Shown: positions 33,868 to 42,667 of the stretch, one piece after another
How positions within the stretch are numbered: the first letter of the stretch is position 1
Layout of the letters: every line of letters begins with the position of its first letter
NCBI GenBank assembly: GCA_002898275.1
Contig: BEIQ01000001.1
Location: 551,899 to 615,898, forward strand
Direction: 5' to 3'
Origin: a bacterium HR40
Lineage (GTDB): Bacteria; Pseudomonadota; Alphaproteobacteria; Geminicoccales; Geminicoccaceae
Length of the DNA: 64,000 nucleotides
Translations under genes and position numbers: made by a program
Notes under the pieces: model-generated
The model's database searches: none
The model's input: the letters and a program-made list of their open reading frames with translations, nothing else
What the model was told of the DNA's origin: nothing

Positions 33868-36747
33868 ATGCTGAAGAAGCGGACAGGGGGTCGAATCGAG
33901 GCCGGGCGCTTCGGTGCCTTGCTCGCCGGTCTCGGGGCGGAGGCTGTCGACCGTCGCACTTTCCTCAGGCGCTCGGGGATCGCGGTGGGCGGGTTGGCCG
34001 CCCTCGGCAGCCTCGGTGGCGGGATGACGCGCAAGGCCGAGGCCCAGGTGCAGGCGGCAGCTGCGGTCGAGGTGAAGAAGACGGTGTGCACCCACTGTTC
34101 GGTGGGTTGCACGGTGCTCGCCGAGGTGCGCGACGGTGTTTGGATCGGCCAGGAGCCCGGTTTCGACAGCCCGTTCAACCTCGGTGCCCATTGCGCCAAG
34201 GGGGCGTCGGTGCGCGAGCACGCCATCGGCGAGCGGCGGCTCAAGTATCCGATGAAGCTGGTGGGCGGCAAATGGCAGCGCATCAGCTGGGATCAGGCGA
34301 TCGAGGAGATCGGCGATCAACTCCTCAAGATTCGCCAGGAATCGGGTCCGGATTCCGTCTACTGGCTGGGATCTGCCAAGCATAGCAACGAGCAGGCCTA
34401 TCTCATTCGCAAGCTCGCGGCATTTTGGGGTACGAACAACGTCGATCACCAGGCGAGGATCTGTCACTCGACCACGGTCGCAGGTGTGGCCAACACCTGG
34501 GGCTATGGTGCGATGACGAATTCGTACAACGACATTCACAATTCGCGGGCGATCTTTTTGATCGGCGGCAATCCCGCCGAGGCGCATCCGGTATCGCTGC
34601 TGCATATTCTCAAGGCCAAGGAGCAGAACAACGCGCCGCTCATCGTGCTCGATCCGCGGTTCACTCGTACGGCCGCGCATGCCGATGAATATGTGCGGTT
34701 CCGGCCGGGTACGGACGTGGCGTTGATCTGGGGTATCCTCTGGCACATCTTCGAGAACGGCTGGGAGGACAAGGAGTTCATCCGCACCCGGGTGTGGGCG
34801 ATGGATCGCGTCCGCGAGGAGGTGCGGAAGTGGACGCCGGAGGAGGTGGAGAACGTCACCGGTGTGCCGCCGGCGCAGGTGAAGCGGGTCGCCATGCTGA
34901 TGGCGAACAACCGGCCGGCGACGGTGATCTGGTGCATGGGCGGCACCCAGCACACCATCGGCAACAACAATGTGCGCGCCTACTGCATCCTGCAGCTGGC
35001 GCTGGGCAACATGGGTGTGGCCGGCGGCGGCACCAACATCTTCCGCGGCCATGACAATGTGCAGGGGGCGACGGATCTCGGCGTGCAGTCGCACGACCTG
35101 CCGGGCTATTACGGGCTGGCGGAAGGGGCGTGGAAGCACTGGGCGCGGGTGTGGGGCGTCGACTACGACTGGCTGCTCGGTCGCTTCGCTTCGAAGGAGC
35201 TGATGGAGGCGTCGGGCATTCCGGTGTCGCGGTGGATCGACGGGGTGCTCGAGGCGAAGGAGAACATCGCGCAGCCGGATCATGTCCGGGCGATGATCTT
35301 CTGGGGTCACGCGCCCAACTCGCAGACCCGCTTGCCGCAAATGAAGCAAGCGATGGAGAAGCTCGACCTGCTAGTGGTGATCGACCCCTATCCGACCTTC
35401 TCGGCGGTGCTGCACGACCGCACCGACGGGGTCTATCTGCTGCCGGCGGCGACGCAGTTCGAGACGTCGGGCTCGGTGACCGCCTCGAACCGGTCGATCC
35501 AGTGGCGCGAGAAGGTGATCGACCCGGTGTTCGAGTCGAAGGTCGACCACGAGATCATGTATCTCTTCGCCCGCAAGCTCGGTTTCGCCGAGCAGATGTT
35601 CAAGAACATCAAGGTCAATGGCACGGAGCCGGTGGTCGAGGACATCACCCGCGAGTTCAATCGCGGTATGTGGACCATTGGCTACACCGGCCAGTCGCCC
35701 GAGCGTTTGAAGCTGCACATGCAGTGGCAGCACGTCTTCGACAAGACGACGTTGCGGGCGAACGGCGGTCCCGTGGATGGCGAGTACTACGGTCTGCCGT
35801 GGCCGTGCTGGGGCACGCCGGAACTGAAGCATCCCGGCACGCCCATCCTCTACGACACGAGCAAGCACGTCATGGAGGGTGGATTGCCATTCCGGGCGGC
35901 TTGGGGTGTCGAGCGGGATGGCGAGAACCTGCTGGCCGAGGGGGCCTACACCAAGGGCTCGGAGATCCGCGACGGCTATCCCGAGTTCACGATGGAGATG
36001 TTGATCCAGCTCGGGTGGGACAAGGATCTGACGCCCGAGGAGCGGGCGGTGATCGAGAAGGTGGGCGGTCCCAAGGCCAACTGGAAGACGGATCTGTCGG
36101 GCGGCATCCAGCGGGTTGCGCTCAAGCACGGGTGCGCGCCCTTCGGCAACGGCAAGGCGCGCTGCTTCGTGTGGAACTTCCCCGATCCGATCCCGCTGCA
36201 TCGGGAGCCGCTGTTCAGCCCGCGGCGCGACCTCGTCGCCAAATATCCGACCTACGAGGATCGGAAGTTCTACCGCTTGCCGACCCTCTACAAGTCTCTC
36301 CAGGATCAGGACGTCGCCCAGCAATATCCGCTGATCCTGACCTCGGGGCGGCTCGTCGAATACGAGGGCGGTGGCGACGAGACCCGCTCCAATCCGTGGC
36401 TCGCCGAGCTCCAGCAGCACATGTTCGTCGAGATCAACCCCTACGACGCCAACACTCTCGGGGTGCGTGACCGCCAGATGGTGTGGGTCGAAGGTGTGGG
36501 GATCGGCGGCGCCGGCAAAGTGCTGGTGATGGCGATGGTCACCGAACGGGTCGGGCGCGGCGTGGTGTTCATGCCGTTCCACTTCGGTGGCTGGTTCCAG
36601 GGCGAGGATCGGCGGCACAAGTACCCGGTCGGCGCCGATCCCTACGTGTTGGGCGAGGCGTCGAACACGGCGCAGACCTATGGCTACGACTCGGTGACTC
36701 AGATGCAGGAAACCAAGACCACGCTCTGTCGAGTGGTGCCGGCGTAA
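33868..36747 (+). CDS. fdhA: Formate dehydrogenase catalytic (alpha) subunit, Tat-exported
   Basis: A 959-residue molybdopterin enzyme oxidising formate to CO2 in the periplasm. The Tat signal is DRRTFLRRSGIAVGGLAALG. The proximal [4Fe-4S] site is CTHCSVGC plus the Cys of NLGAHCAKGA. The active-site ligand is cysteine, not selenocysteine, in QARICHSTTVAG, where Sec-type enzymes have U. Bis-MGD-binding segments include DNVQGATDLG and the C-terminal dinucleotide-binding domain. It precedes the Fe-S beta and cytochrome b gamma subunits, so electrons should go to quinone. Ribosome-binding site AAGGAACGGAG. Confidence 0.95.
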   Translation: MLKKRTGGRIEAGRFGALLAGLGAEAVDRRTFLRRSGIAVGGLAALGSLGGGMTRKAEAQVQAAAAVEVKKTVCTHCSVGCTVLAEVRDGVWIGQEPGFDSPFNLGAHCAKGASVREHAIGERRLKYPMKLVGGKWQRISWDQAIEEIGDQLLKIRQESGPDSVYWLGSAKHSNEQAYLIRKLAAFWGTNNVDHQARICHSTTVAGVANTWGYGAMTNSYNDIHNSRAIFLIGGNPAEAHPVSLLHILKAKEQNNAPLIVLDPRFTRTAAHADEYVRFRPGTDVALIWGILWHIFENGWEDKEFIRTRVWAMDRVREEVRKWTPEEVENVTGVPPAQVKRVAMLMANNRPATVIWCMGGTQHTIGNNNVRAYCILQLALGNMGVAGGGTNIFRGHDNVQGATDLGVQSHDLPGYYGLAEGAWKHWARVWGVDYDWLLGRFASKELMEASGIPVSRWIDGVLEAKENIAQPDHVRAMIFWGHAPNSQTRLPQMKQAMEKLDLLVVIDPYPTFSAVLHDRTDGVYLLPAATQFETSGSVTASNRSIQWREKVIDPVFESKVDHEIMYLFARKLGFAEQMFKNIKVNGTEPVVEDITREFNRGMWTIGYTGQSPERLKLHMQWQHVFDKTTLRANGGPVDGEYYGLPWPCWGTPELKHPGTPILYDTSKHVMEGGLPFRAAWGVERDGENLLAEGAYTKGSEIRDGYPEFTMEMLIQLGWDKDLTPEERAVIEKVGGPKANWKTDLSGGIQRVALKHGCAPFGNGKARCFVWNFPDPIPLHREPLFSPRRDLVAKYPTYEDRKFYRLPTLYKSLQDQDVAQQYPLILTSGRLVEYEGGGDETRSNPWLAELQQHMFVEINPYDANTLGVRDRQMVWVEGVGIGGAGKVLVMAMVTERVGRGVVFMPFHFGGWFQGEDRRHKYPVGADPYVLGEASNTAQTYGYDSVTQMQETKTTLCRVVPA

Positions 36748-36759
36748 GGAGGCAGGATC

Positions 36760-37356
36760 ATGGCACGGATGCGTTTTCTCTGTGACGCCGAGCGCTGCAT
36801 CGAGTGCAATGCCTGCGTCACCGCCTGCAAGAACGAGCACGAGGTGCCCTGGGGGATCAACCGTCGGCGGGTGGTGACCATCAACGACGGCGTACCGGGC
36901 GAGCGGTCGATCTCGGTTGCCTGTATGCACTGCTCCGATGCGCCGTGCATGGCTGTCTGTCCGGTCGACTGCTTCTACCAGACCGAGGAGGGTGTGGTCC
37001 TCTGGAACAAGGACCTGTGCATCGGCTGCGGCTACTGCTTCTACGCCTGTCCCTTCGGCGCGCCGCAGTATCCGCAGGCGGGCAACTTCGGCACCCGCGG
37101 CAAGATGGACAAGTGCACCTTCTGCGCCGGCGGTCCGGAAGCGGACAATAGCGAGATCGAATACCGCAAGTACGGACGCAACCGGCTCGCCGAGGGCAAG
37201 CTGCCGCTCTGCGCCGAAATGTGCGCCACCAAGGCGCTGCTCGCCGGTGATGGCGACGTGATCGCCAACATCTACCGCGAGCGGATCGTCGCCCGTGGCT
37301 TCGGCAGCGGCGCTTGGGGCTGGGGCACGGCCTACGGCATCAAGGGTGGGATCTGA
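36760..37356 (+). CDS. fdhB: Formate dehydrogenase iron-sulfur (beta) subunit
   Basis: A 198-residue ferredoxin-like subunit with four [4Fe-4S] cysteine groups: CIECNACVTACKNEH, CMHCSDAPCMAVCP, CIGCGYCFYACPFG, and CTFC...CAEMCATKAL. They carry electrons from the alpha subunit to cytochrome b. It starts 12 bases after fdhA with GGAGGCAGG. No C-terminal membrane helix is visible, unlike enterobacterial FdnH. Confidence 0.95.
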   Translation: MARMRFLCDAERCIECNACVTACKNEHEVPWGINRRRVVTINDGVPGERSISVACMHCSDAPCMAVCPVDCFYQTEEGVVLWNKDLCIGCGYCFYACPFGAPQYPQAGNFGTRGKMDKCTFCAGGPEADNSEIEYRKYGRNRLAEGKLPLCAEMCATKALLAGDGDVIANIYRERIVARGFGSGAWGWGTAYGIKGGI

Positions 37357-37368
37357 GGTTCTCTCGGG

Positions 37369-37386
37369 CCCGTCTCTAGAGACGGG
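37369..37386. repeat. 18-base perfect palindrome after fdhB
   Basis: CCCGTCTCTAGAGACGGG is a perfect inverted repeat beginning 13 bases after the fdhB stop, in a 156-base gap inside the FDH array. No T run follows, so it may be an attenuator or RNA-stabilising hairpin, or an operator. Confidence 0.5.
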
Positions 37387-37512
37387 ACCGTCCTCCGCCG
37401 GATGGAGCGGCGGGCCATGGCCTCGCCGCTCTTTCCGTCACCATCCCCGCGGTTGCGGGGGGAGCAGGCGGAGCCGACGGTCCGGTGGGGGATGGAAGGC
37501 ATCGGGTGAAGC

Positions 37513-37713
37513 ATGGGCATGGGGTTTCGCATCGGTCTCGCCCTGGTGCTGCTGCTGGGCGTGCTCTGGGCTGTGTGGGGGTTCAAGGACCGGCCGCTGA
37601 CGGCACGACCGGTGCCCGACATCAAGGGCGTCTATCAGGGTCCGGCGGACCAGCCGGCGAGCGAGGCGGCGCGCGAGGCGGCGCGACTGCGCGCGCGCCA
37701 TCAGGCTTTCTGA
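37513..37713 (+). CDS. Small membrane protein in the FDH operon
   Basis: 66 residues: one N-terminal membrane helix (GFRIGLALVLLLGVLWAVWG) and a short periplasmic Pro/Arg/Ala-rich tail (RPVPDIKGVYQGPADQP). It lies between fdhB and the cytochrome b gene, 10 bases before the latter. It is likely a small structural or assembly subunit of the membrane FDH. The ATG at 37513 has GGGTGAAGC upstream. No family is recognised. Confidence 0.75.
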   Translation: MGMGFRIGLALVLLLGVLWAVWGFKDRPLTARPVPDIKGVYQGPADQPASEAAREAARLRARHQAF

Positions 37714-37723
37714 GGCGGGGAGG

Positions 37724-38848
37724 ATGGGGGTGAGCAGAACACGCGTTCGAAGCCTGCTGCGGCGTGCGCGGCTCCTGCTCGTGCTCGCCGGTTGCTTCGT
37801 GCTGCCGATGCTGGTGGCCCTCGCCCAGAACCCGCCCGCCGTCCCGTCCTCGGTGCGTCCGCCGGCAGGTGCGGCGAGCGAGGCGGTACCCCCGGTCAAT
37901 TTGTTGCCGAAGGCGAGCGATGCCGAGGTCTGGGCCCAGATCCGCAAGGGGGGTGCCGGCTTCGCGGTGCAGTCCGGCCCCATGGCGCCGGTGCTCATTC
38001 AGTCGGAAGGCGAAGTCTGGCGGGATGTCCGCAACGGACCTTACCGTGCCTATGCCGGCTGGTTCCTGATCGGCGTGGTGGTGGCGATCGCTGTCTTCTA
38101 CCTGTTGCGCGGCCGCATTCGCCTCGAACATCCGCCGACCGGGGTGCGGGTGCGCCGGTTCGGTTGGTTCGAGCGGTTCACTCACTGGCTCACGGCCGTG
38201 TGCTTCGTGGTGCTCGCCGTCACCGGGCTGTCGCTGATGTACGGGCGGGAGCTCGTGCTGCCGGTCATCGGCAAGGAGGCCTTCGCGGTTTGGTCGATGT
38301 GGGGCAAGTTGGCGCACAACTACCTCGCCTTCGGCTTCATGCTCGGCCTGGCGCTGATGTTCGTCCAGTGGGTGTGGTTCAATCTGCCGAATCGCCACGA
38401 TCTGGCATGGCTTTTGCGCGGCGGAGGGTTGTTCGGCGGAGGGCATCCGCCAGCGCGCAAGTTCAACGCTGGCCAGAAGATCCTGTTCTGGCTGGTGATC
38501 CTAGGCGGACTGTCGTTGAGCCTGTCCGGACTGCAGTTGCTCTTCCCGTACCAGTTCCACTTTTTCCGCGACACCTTCGCGACCCTCAACAGCTGGTTCG
38601 GCACCGGCCTCCCGACGGAGCTCGGGCCGCTCGCCGAGCAACAGCTGGCGGTCATCTGGCACGGGACCGTCGCGGTGTTTTTGATCGGGGTGATCCTCGG
38701 CCACATCTACATCGGCACCCTCGGCATGGAGGGTGCCATCGACGCCATGTGGGAGGGCGAGGTGGACCTCGAATGGGCGCGGGAACATCACAACCTCTGG
38801 GTCGAGGAGCTCGAACGCCGTGGTGTCGTGGCGCAGCCAGCAGAGTGA
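37724..38848 (+). CDS. fdhC: Formate dehydrogenase cytochrome b (gamma) subunit
   Basis: 374 residues. An N-terminal hydrophobic segment and a periplasmic region (to about residue 105) precede a cytochrome b561-like core with about five membrane helices. Candidate heme ligands include H in WFERFTHWLTAVCF, H in GKLAHNYLAFGFML and H in LAVIWHGTVAVFLIGVILGH. It anchors the FDH and passes electrons to quinone. The ATG at 37724 and the GTG at 37730 are both possible; the GTG has GGGGAGG at better spacing. The extended N terminus is characteristic of the alphaproteobacterial FDH type. Confidence 0.93.
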   Translation: MGVSRTRVRSLLRRARLLLVLAGCFVLPMLVALAQNPPAVPSSVRPPAGAASEAVPPVNLLPKASDAEVWAQIRKGGAGFAVQSGPMAPVLIQSEGEVWRDVRNGPYRAYAGWFLIGVVVAIAVFYLLRGRIRLEHPPTGVRVRRFGWFERFTHWLTAVCFVVLAVTGLSLMYGRELVLPVIGKEAFAVWSMWGKLAHNYLAFGFMLGLALMFVQWVWFNLPNRHDLAWLLRGGGLFGGGHPPARKFNAGQKILFWLVILGGLSLSLSGLQLLFPYQFHFFRDTFATLNSWFGTGLPTELGPLAEQQLAVIWHGTVAVFLIGVILGHIYIGTLGMEGAIDAMWEGEVDLEWAREHHNLWVEELERRGVVAQPAE

Positions 38849-39203
38849 GCGAGCGACCGTTCTCGCCCTCCTTTTCGTGGCGAGCACGCCGGCCGTGGCG
38901 CTCACCCCCGAGGAGGTGGCGGCGCGGATCGCGAGCGAATACCGAGTCGAGGTGCTGAAGGTCGAGGACGCGAGTGACGACGGTCGCCGGCTCTATGTGC
39001 TCACGGTGATGTTGCCGCCGGATGCGGGCAATGCCGCCTTCCAGGTGGGCCGGTTGTTCGTCGATGCCGAGACGGGCAAGCTCGTCCCGCGACTGCGACA
39101 TCGGCCAGACGGCTACGAGGCGCCGCCAGCTTGGCCCTCGGCACCGGAGCCGTCGGGGCCGGCGCTGCGCCGGGAGAGCCTCGAGCGTCCTCACAGCCGT
39201 TGA
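38823..39203 (+). CDS. Small exported PepSY-like protein of the FDH operon
   Basis: About 126 residues, GTG at 38823 (or 38820) overlapping the fdhC end. A signal peptide (ATVLALLFVASTPAVA) precedes LTPEEVAARIASEYRVEVLK, then RLYVLTVMLPPDAGNAAFQV and GRLFVDAETGKLVPRL. The pattern of a helix followed by beta strands ending in a D-x-x-T-G-K-L turn resembles PepSY-type domains. It may be a periplasmic accessory of FDH or of the following cytochrome. Function not recognised. Confidence 0.65.
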   Translation: MSWRSQQSERATVLALLFVASTPAVALTPEEVAARIASEYRVEVLKVEDASDDGRRLYVLTVMLPPDAGNAAFQVGRLFVDAETGKLVPRLRHRPDGYEAPPAWPSAPEPSGPALRRESLERPHSR

Positions 39204-39210
39204 GGCAGGC

Positions 39211-40575
39211 ATGGCGGGGTTCGGCGCCGGTTTGCGGTCGGTGCCGCTGGCGGTGGTCCTCTTCGCGCTGGCGACATTCGGCACGGGGATCGCTGCACCG
39301 GCGAGCGAGCGGTTCGTTGCCCACGGCGGTGCGGTCCGCGATCTCGCGGTGACGGCGGACGGCCGAGCGCTGGTGTCGGGCGGCTTCGACTATGCCGTCG
39401 TGCTCTGGGAGCGAGCCACCGGAACCCCGCGCGCCCGCGTCGTCGCCCACGACGGTCCCGTCAACGACGTGATCGTCCTGCCCGGTGGAGCGATCGCAGC
39501 GAGCGCTGGCGACGACGGTGCGATCGTCCTCTTGGACATCGGCTCCGGCGCGGTCGTGGCCCGTCTTTTCGGACATGAAGCCAAAGTCGTCGCCCTGGCG
39601 GCGCGCGCCGGGGGCGAGGAGCTCGCTTCGGCGGGTTGGGACGGCACGGTAAGGCTGTGGTCGATCGCCGAGCGCCGGGAGCGCACCCGCTTCGGCGATC
39701 CCGACCGACGTTACACCGGTGTTGCCTTCCTCGCGGAAGACGGACTCGTCGCGGCCGATCACACCGGCTCGCTCACCCGATGGGACGGCGTTTCCGGGCG
39801 TGTACGCTGGCGGACACCTGGCAATGGCTTTCCCACGACCCGCCTGCTCGCCCGCGGCGACCTCGTGATCTCGGGATCGATCGATGGCAGCGTCCGTGGC
39901 TGGAACGCGGAGGACGGTCGCGAGCGGTTCCGCCTCGAGGGTCAGGAAAAGCCGGTGCTCTCCCTCGCGCTCTCGGATGACGGCGCGTGGCTCGCGAGCG
40001 GCACGGCGGCAGGCACCATCTACCTCTGGCATGTGGCGGAACAGCGCGGCGAACGAGTGTTGCGAGCCCCAGGCGGGGCGGTGTGGTCGCTGGCTTTCGC
40101 ACCCGATGGCAGAACGCTCTATTCGGGGCATGGGGATGGCGCCATTCGGGTCTGGGACATTTCCAATGGTCAGCAGATCGGCGGTCCGCACGCCTTGCAA
40201 CTCGCCGCGAGCGAGCGGTTGCTGGGCGACGAGCGCGGGGCGCAGCTCTTTCGCAAATGCATCGGCTGCCACTCGCTCACTCCCGATGACGAGCACAAGG
40301 CCGGGCCGACCTTCTACCATCTGATCGGCCGGCGAGCGGGGACCGTGCCGGGCTATCCCTATAGCGAAGCGTTGCGCCGCAGCGGCATCGTGTGGACGGA
40401 GGAGACCCTCGGTCGGCTATTCGAACTCGGGCCCGAAGCCTTTGTGCCGGGATCGCGCATGCCGCTCCAGCGGGTGCCCGATCCGCAGGACAGGGCGGCG
40501 CTCGTCGCCTATATCGCGCGCATCTCGGCGCGCGAGCAGGCAAGTGGATCCAACGGCGCGGAGAGCGGTCGATGA
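39211..40575 (+). CDS. WD40 beta-propeller fused to cytochrome c
   Basis: A 454-residue exported protein. The signal peptide (about 1-29) is followed by seven WD40-like repeats (about 30-330), such as HGGAVRDLAVTADGRALVSG and HGDGAIRVWDISNGQQ. A class I cytochrome c domain has heme site CIGCH at 350-354 and a distal Met candidate in VPGSRMPLQRVPDP. It probably takes electrons in the periplasm; the propeller may dock a partner such as FDH. It lies between the membrane FDH and the NAD-linked FDH genes. Confidence 0.88.
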   Translation: MAGFGAGLRSVPLAVVLFALATFGTGIAAPASERFVAHGGAVRDLAVTADGRALVSGGFDYAVVLWERATGTPRARVVAHDGPVNDVIVLPGGAIAASAGDDGAIVLLDIGSGAVVARLFGHEAKVVALAARAGGEELASAGWDGTVRLWSIAERRERTRFGDPDRRYTGVAFLAEDGLVAADHTGSLTRWDGVSGRVRWRTPGNGFPTTRLLARGDLVISGSIDGSVRGWNAEDGRERFRLEGQEKPVLSLALSDDGAWLASGTAAGTIYLWHVAEQRGERVLRAPGGAVWSLAFAPDGRTLYSGHGDGAIRVWDISNGQQIGGPHALQLAASERLLGDERGAQLFRKCIGCHSLTPDDEHKAGPTFYHLIGRRAGTVPGYPYSEALRRSGIVWTEETLGRLFELGPEAFVPGSRMPLQRVPDPQDRAALVAYIARISAREQASGSNGAESGR

Positions 40576-40913
40576 AGGCGTTCCTGGCGGCCTTGGTCGC
40601 GGTGGTCGCGATCGCGGTCGGCGTTCATTTCTTTTTCGGGCGGCTCGCCCCAGGCTGGAATGCGGCGGCGGTAGCCGCCTCTCCGGATGCGGTCCGACTC
40701 GACCCCCTGGTCGAGCCGAGAGTGGAGGGGACTCTCCCGCTGGCGCGCCCCCCCGCACTGGCTGAGAGCGAACGCGCGCTCGCGGAGCGCATCGAGGCCT
40801 GCGCTCGACTGCGTGCCCGGGCGGTGTTCGACCCCTCGCGCTATGCGGGGCAGGGTGCGGAAAGCTGGACCTGCCCGGAGGCGATCGGCACGAGCGGCGC
40901 AACGGGCCATTGA
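40572..40913 (+). CDS. Membrane-anchored hypothetical protein of the FDH array
   Basis: 113 residues with an N-terminal membrane segment (FLAALVAVVAIAVGVHFFFG), then a periplasmic part with two cysteines (EACARLR and SWTCPEA) that may form a disulfide. Its ATG overlaps the preceding stop as ATGA, implying coupled translation with the WD40-cytochrome. No family is recognised. Confidence 0.7.
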   Translation: MKAFLAALVAVVAIAVGVHFFFGRLAPGWNAAAVAASPDAVRLDPLVEPRVEGTLPLARPPALAESERALAERIEACARLRARAVFDPSRYAGQGAESWTCPEAIGTSGATGH

Positions 40914-40975
40914 GTCTGCCGACAAAGTGGCTAGATCCCGCTCGGATCGCAGCCGACGGTGAAGGGAGGTACCGG

Positions 40976-42667
40976 ATGCGCCGGCTGGAAGAGGAACGGC
41001 GGCGCGGACGGACGGGGCCGCGCGGACGTCAGGTAGACGAGCAGGCGCTCGCCGAGATCCGCGAGCTTCTCGCCGACATGCCACGTCGGCGCGATCTGTT
41101 GATCGAGTACCTGCATCTCGTCCAGGACCGCTTCGGTTGTCTCGCCACCCCTCACCTCGCGGCGCTCGCCGAGGAGATGCGCTTGCCGCAGGCGGAGGTG
41201 TTCGAGGTCGCGAGCTTCTACGCCCATTTCGACATCGTCCGCGAAGGCGAGGCGAAACCTCCTGCCGTGACGGTTCGCGTGTGCGACAGCCTGTCTTGCA
41301 TGTTGGCGGGTGCCGAGCGTCTGCTCGCGGAGTTGGAGGAGCAGTTCGAGAGCGGCGCGGTGCGCATCGTCCGCGCACCTTGTATGGGCGCCTGCCACGA
41401 GGCTCCGGCCGCCATGGTGGGCAAGCGGCGGGTCGCACCAGCGGACTGCCACCGCGTCCGAGCCGTGGTGGAACGTGCCGAGCTGACGCCGGAGCTGCCC
41501 GCGTATATCGGCTTCGAGACCTACCGGAACATGGGCGGCTACCGCCTGCTCCAGGCGGTGAGGCGGGGCGAGCGTGGGGACGTGATCGCGACGCTCTCGC
41601 GTGCCGAGCTGCGAGGCCTCGGTGGCGCAGGCTTTCCCACCGGCCGCAAGTGGCAGATCGTGCGCGACCAGCCGGCGCCCCGCTATATGTGCGTCAATGC
41701 CGATGAAGGCGAACCCGGGACCTTCAAAGACCGCCACTATCTGTCGACCGATCCGCACCGGATGCTCGAGGGAGCGTTGATCGCTGCCCATGTGGTGGGG
41801 GTCGAGGGCATTTGGGTCTATCTGCGCGATGAATATCCCGACCTGCACGAAGTGCTGCGGCGGGAGATCGCGGCTATCGAGCAGGCGGGCATCGTCGCGC
41901 CCGGCTTCGTCCAGCTGCGCCGCGGCGCCGGCGCCTATATCTGCGGCGAAGAGTCGGCGATGATCGAAAGCATCGAGGGCAAGCGCGGTCTACCCCGGCA
42001 GCGGCCGCCCTATGTGGCGGGTCGCGGCCTGTTCGGACGACCGACCCTCGTCAACAATGTCGAGACCCTGTGGTGGGTGCGCGACATCCTCGAAAAGGGC
42101 CCGGACTGGTTCATCAGCCACGGCCGCCATGGCCGGAAGGGTCTTCGGAGCTTCTCCGTTTCCGGACGGGTACGGGAGCCGGGTGTCAAGCTCGCCCCCG
42201 CCGGCATCACGGCGCGGGAGCTGATCGAAGAATATTGCGGCGGTATGGCCGAGGGACACCGCTTTGCAGCTTATTTGCCGGGCGGTGCCTCGGGGGGCAT
42301 TCTGCCGGCCTCCCTCGCCGACATCCCGCTCGACTTCGGCACCCTCGAACCCCATGGCTGTTTCGTCGGCTCCCATGCGGTGATCGTCCTTTCCGATCGC
42401 GACGATCTGGCAGCGGTGACTTTGAACCTCATGCGTTTCTTCGAAGAGGAATCCTGCGGCCAGTGCACCCCCTGTCGCGCCGGCACCGAGAAGGCGGTGC
42501 AGCTCATGCAAGCGGGCGACTGGGATGCGCGCAAACTCGGCGATCTCGTGCAGGTGATGAGCGATGCCTCGATCTGCGGCTTGGGTCAGGCCGCAGGCAA
42601 TCCCGTCCGCTGTCTGTTCCGCTACTTCCCGAGCGCCGTGGCCGGAGCCCAGGAGTCCAAGTCATGA
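40976..42667 (+). CDS. NAD-dependent formate dehydrogenase beta subunit (NuoE-NuoF fusion)
   Basis: 563 residues. The N-terminal NuoE-like [2Fe-2S] domain (to about 155) has VRVCDSLSCMLAG and RAPCMGACHEAPA. The NuoF-like domain has the FMN/NAD motif RAELRGLGGAGFPTGRKW, NADEGEPGTFKDRH, RGAGAYICGEESAMIESIEG and the [4Fe-4S] site ESCGQCTPCRAGTEK. It transfers formate electrons from the catalytic subunit to NAD+. The ATG at 40976 has AGGGAGG eight bases upstream; the ORF extends to 40910 without conservation. The arrangement matches the FDH1 beta subunit of methylotrophs. Confidence 0.95.
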   Translation: MRRLEEERRRGRTGPRGRQVDEQALAEIRELLADMPRRRDLLIEYLHLVQDRFGCLATPHLAALAEEMRLPQAEVFEVASFYAHFDIVREGEAKPPAVTVRVCDSLSCMLAGAERLLAELEEQFESGAVRIVRAPCMGACHEAPAAMVGKRRVAPADCHRVRAVVERAELTPELPAYIGFETYRNMGGYRLLQAVRRGERGDVIATLSRAELRGLGGAGFPTGRKWQIVRDQPAPRYMCVNADEGEPGTFKDRHYLSTDPHRMLEGALIAAHVVGVEGIWVYLRDEYPDLHEVLRREIAAIEQAGIVAPGFVQLRRGAGAYICGEESAMIESIEGKRGLPRQRPPYVAGRGLFGRPTLVNNVETLWWVRDILEKGPDWFISHGRHGRKGLRSFSVSGRVREPGVKLAPAGITARELIEEYCGGMAEGHRFAAYLPGGASGGILPASLADIPLDFGTLEPHGCFVGSHAVIVLSDRDDLAAVTLNLMRFFEEESCGQCTPCRAGTEKAVQLMQAGDWDARKLGDLVQVMSDASICGLGQAAGNPVRCLFRYFPSAVAGAQESKS

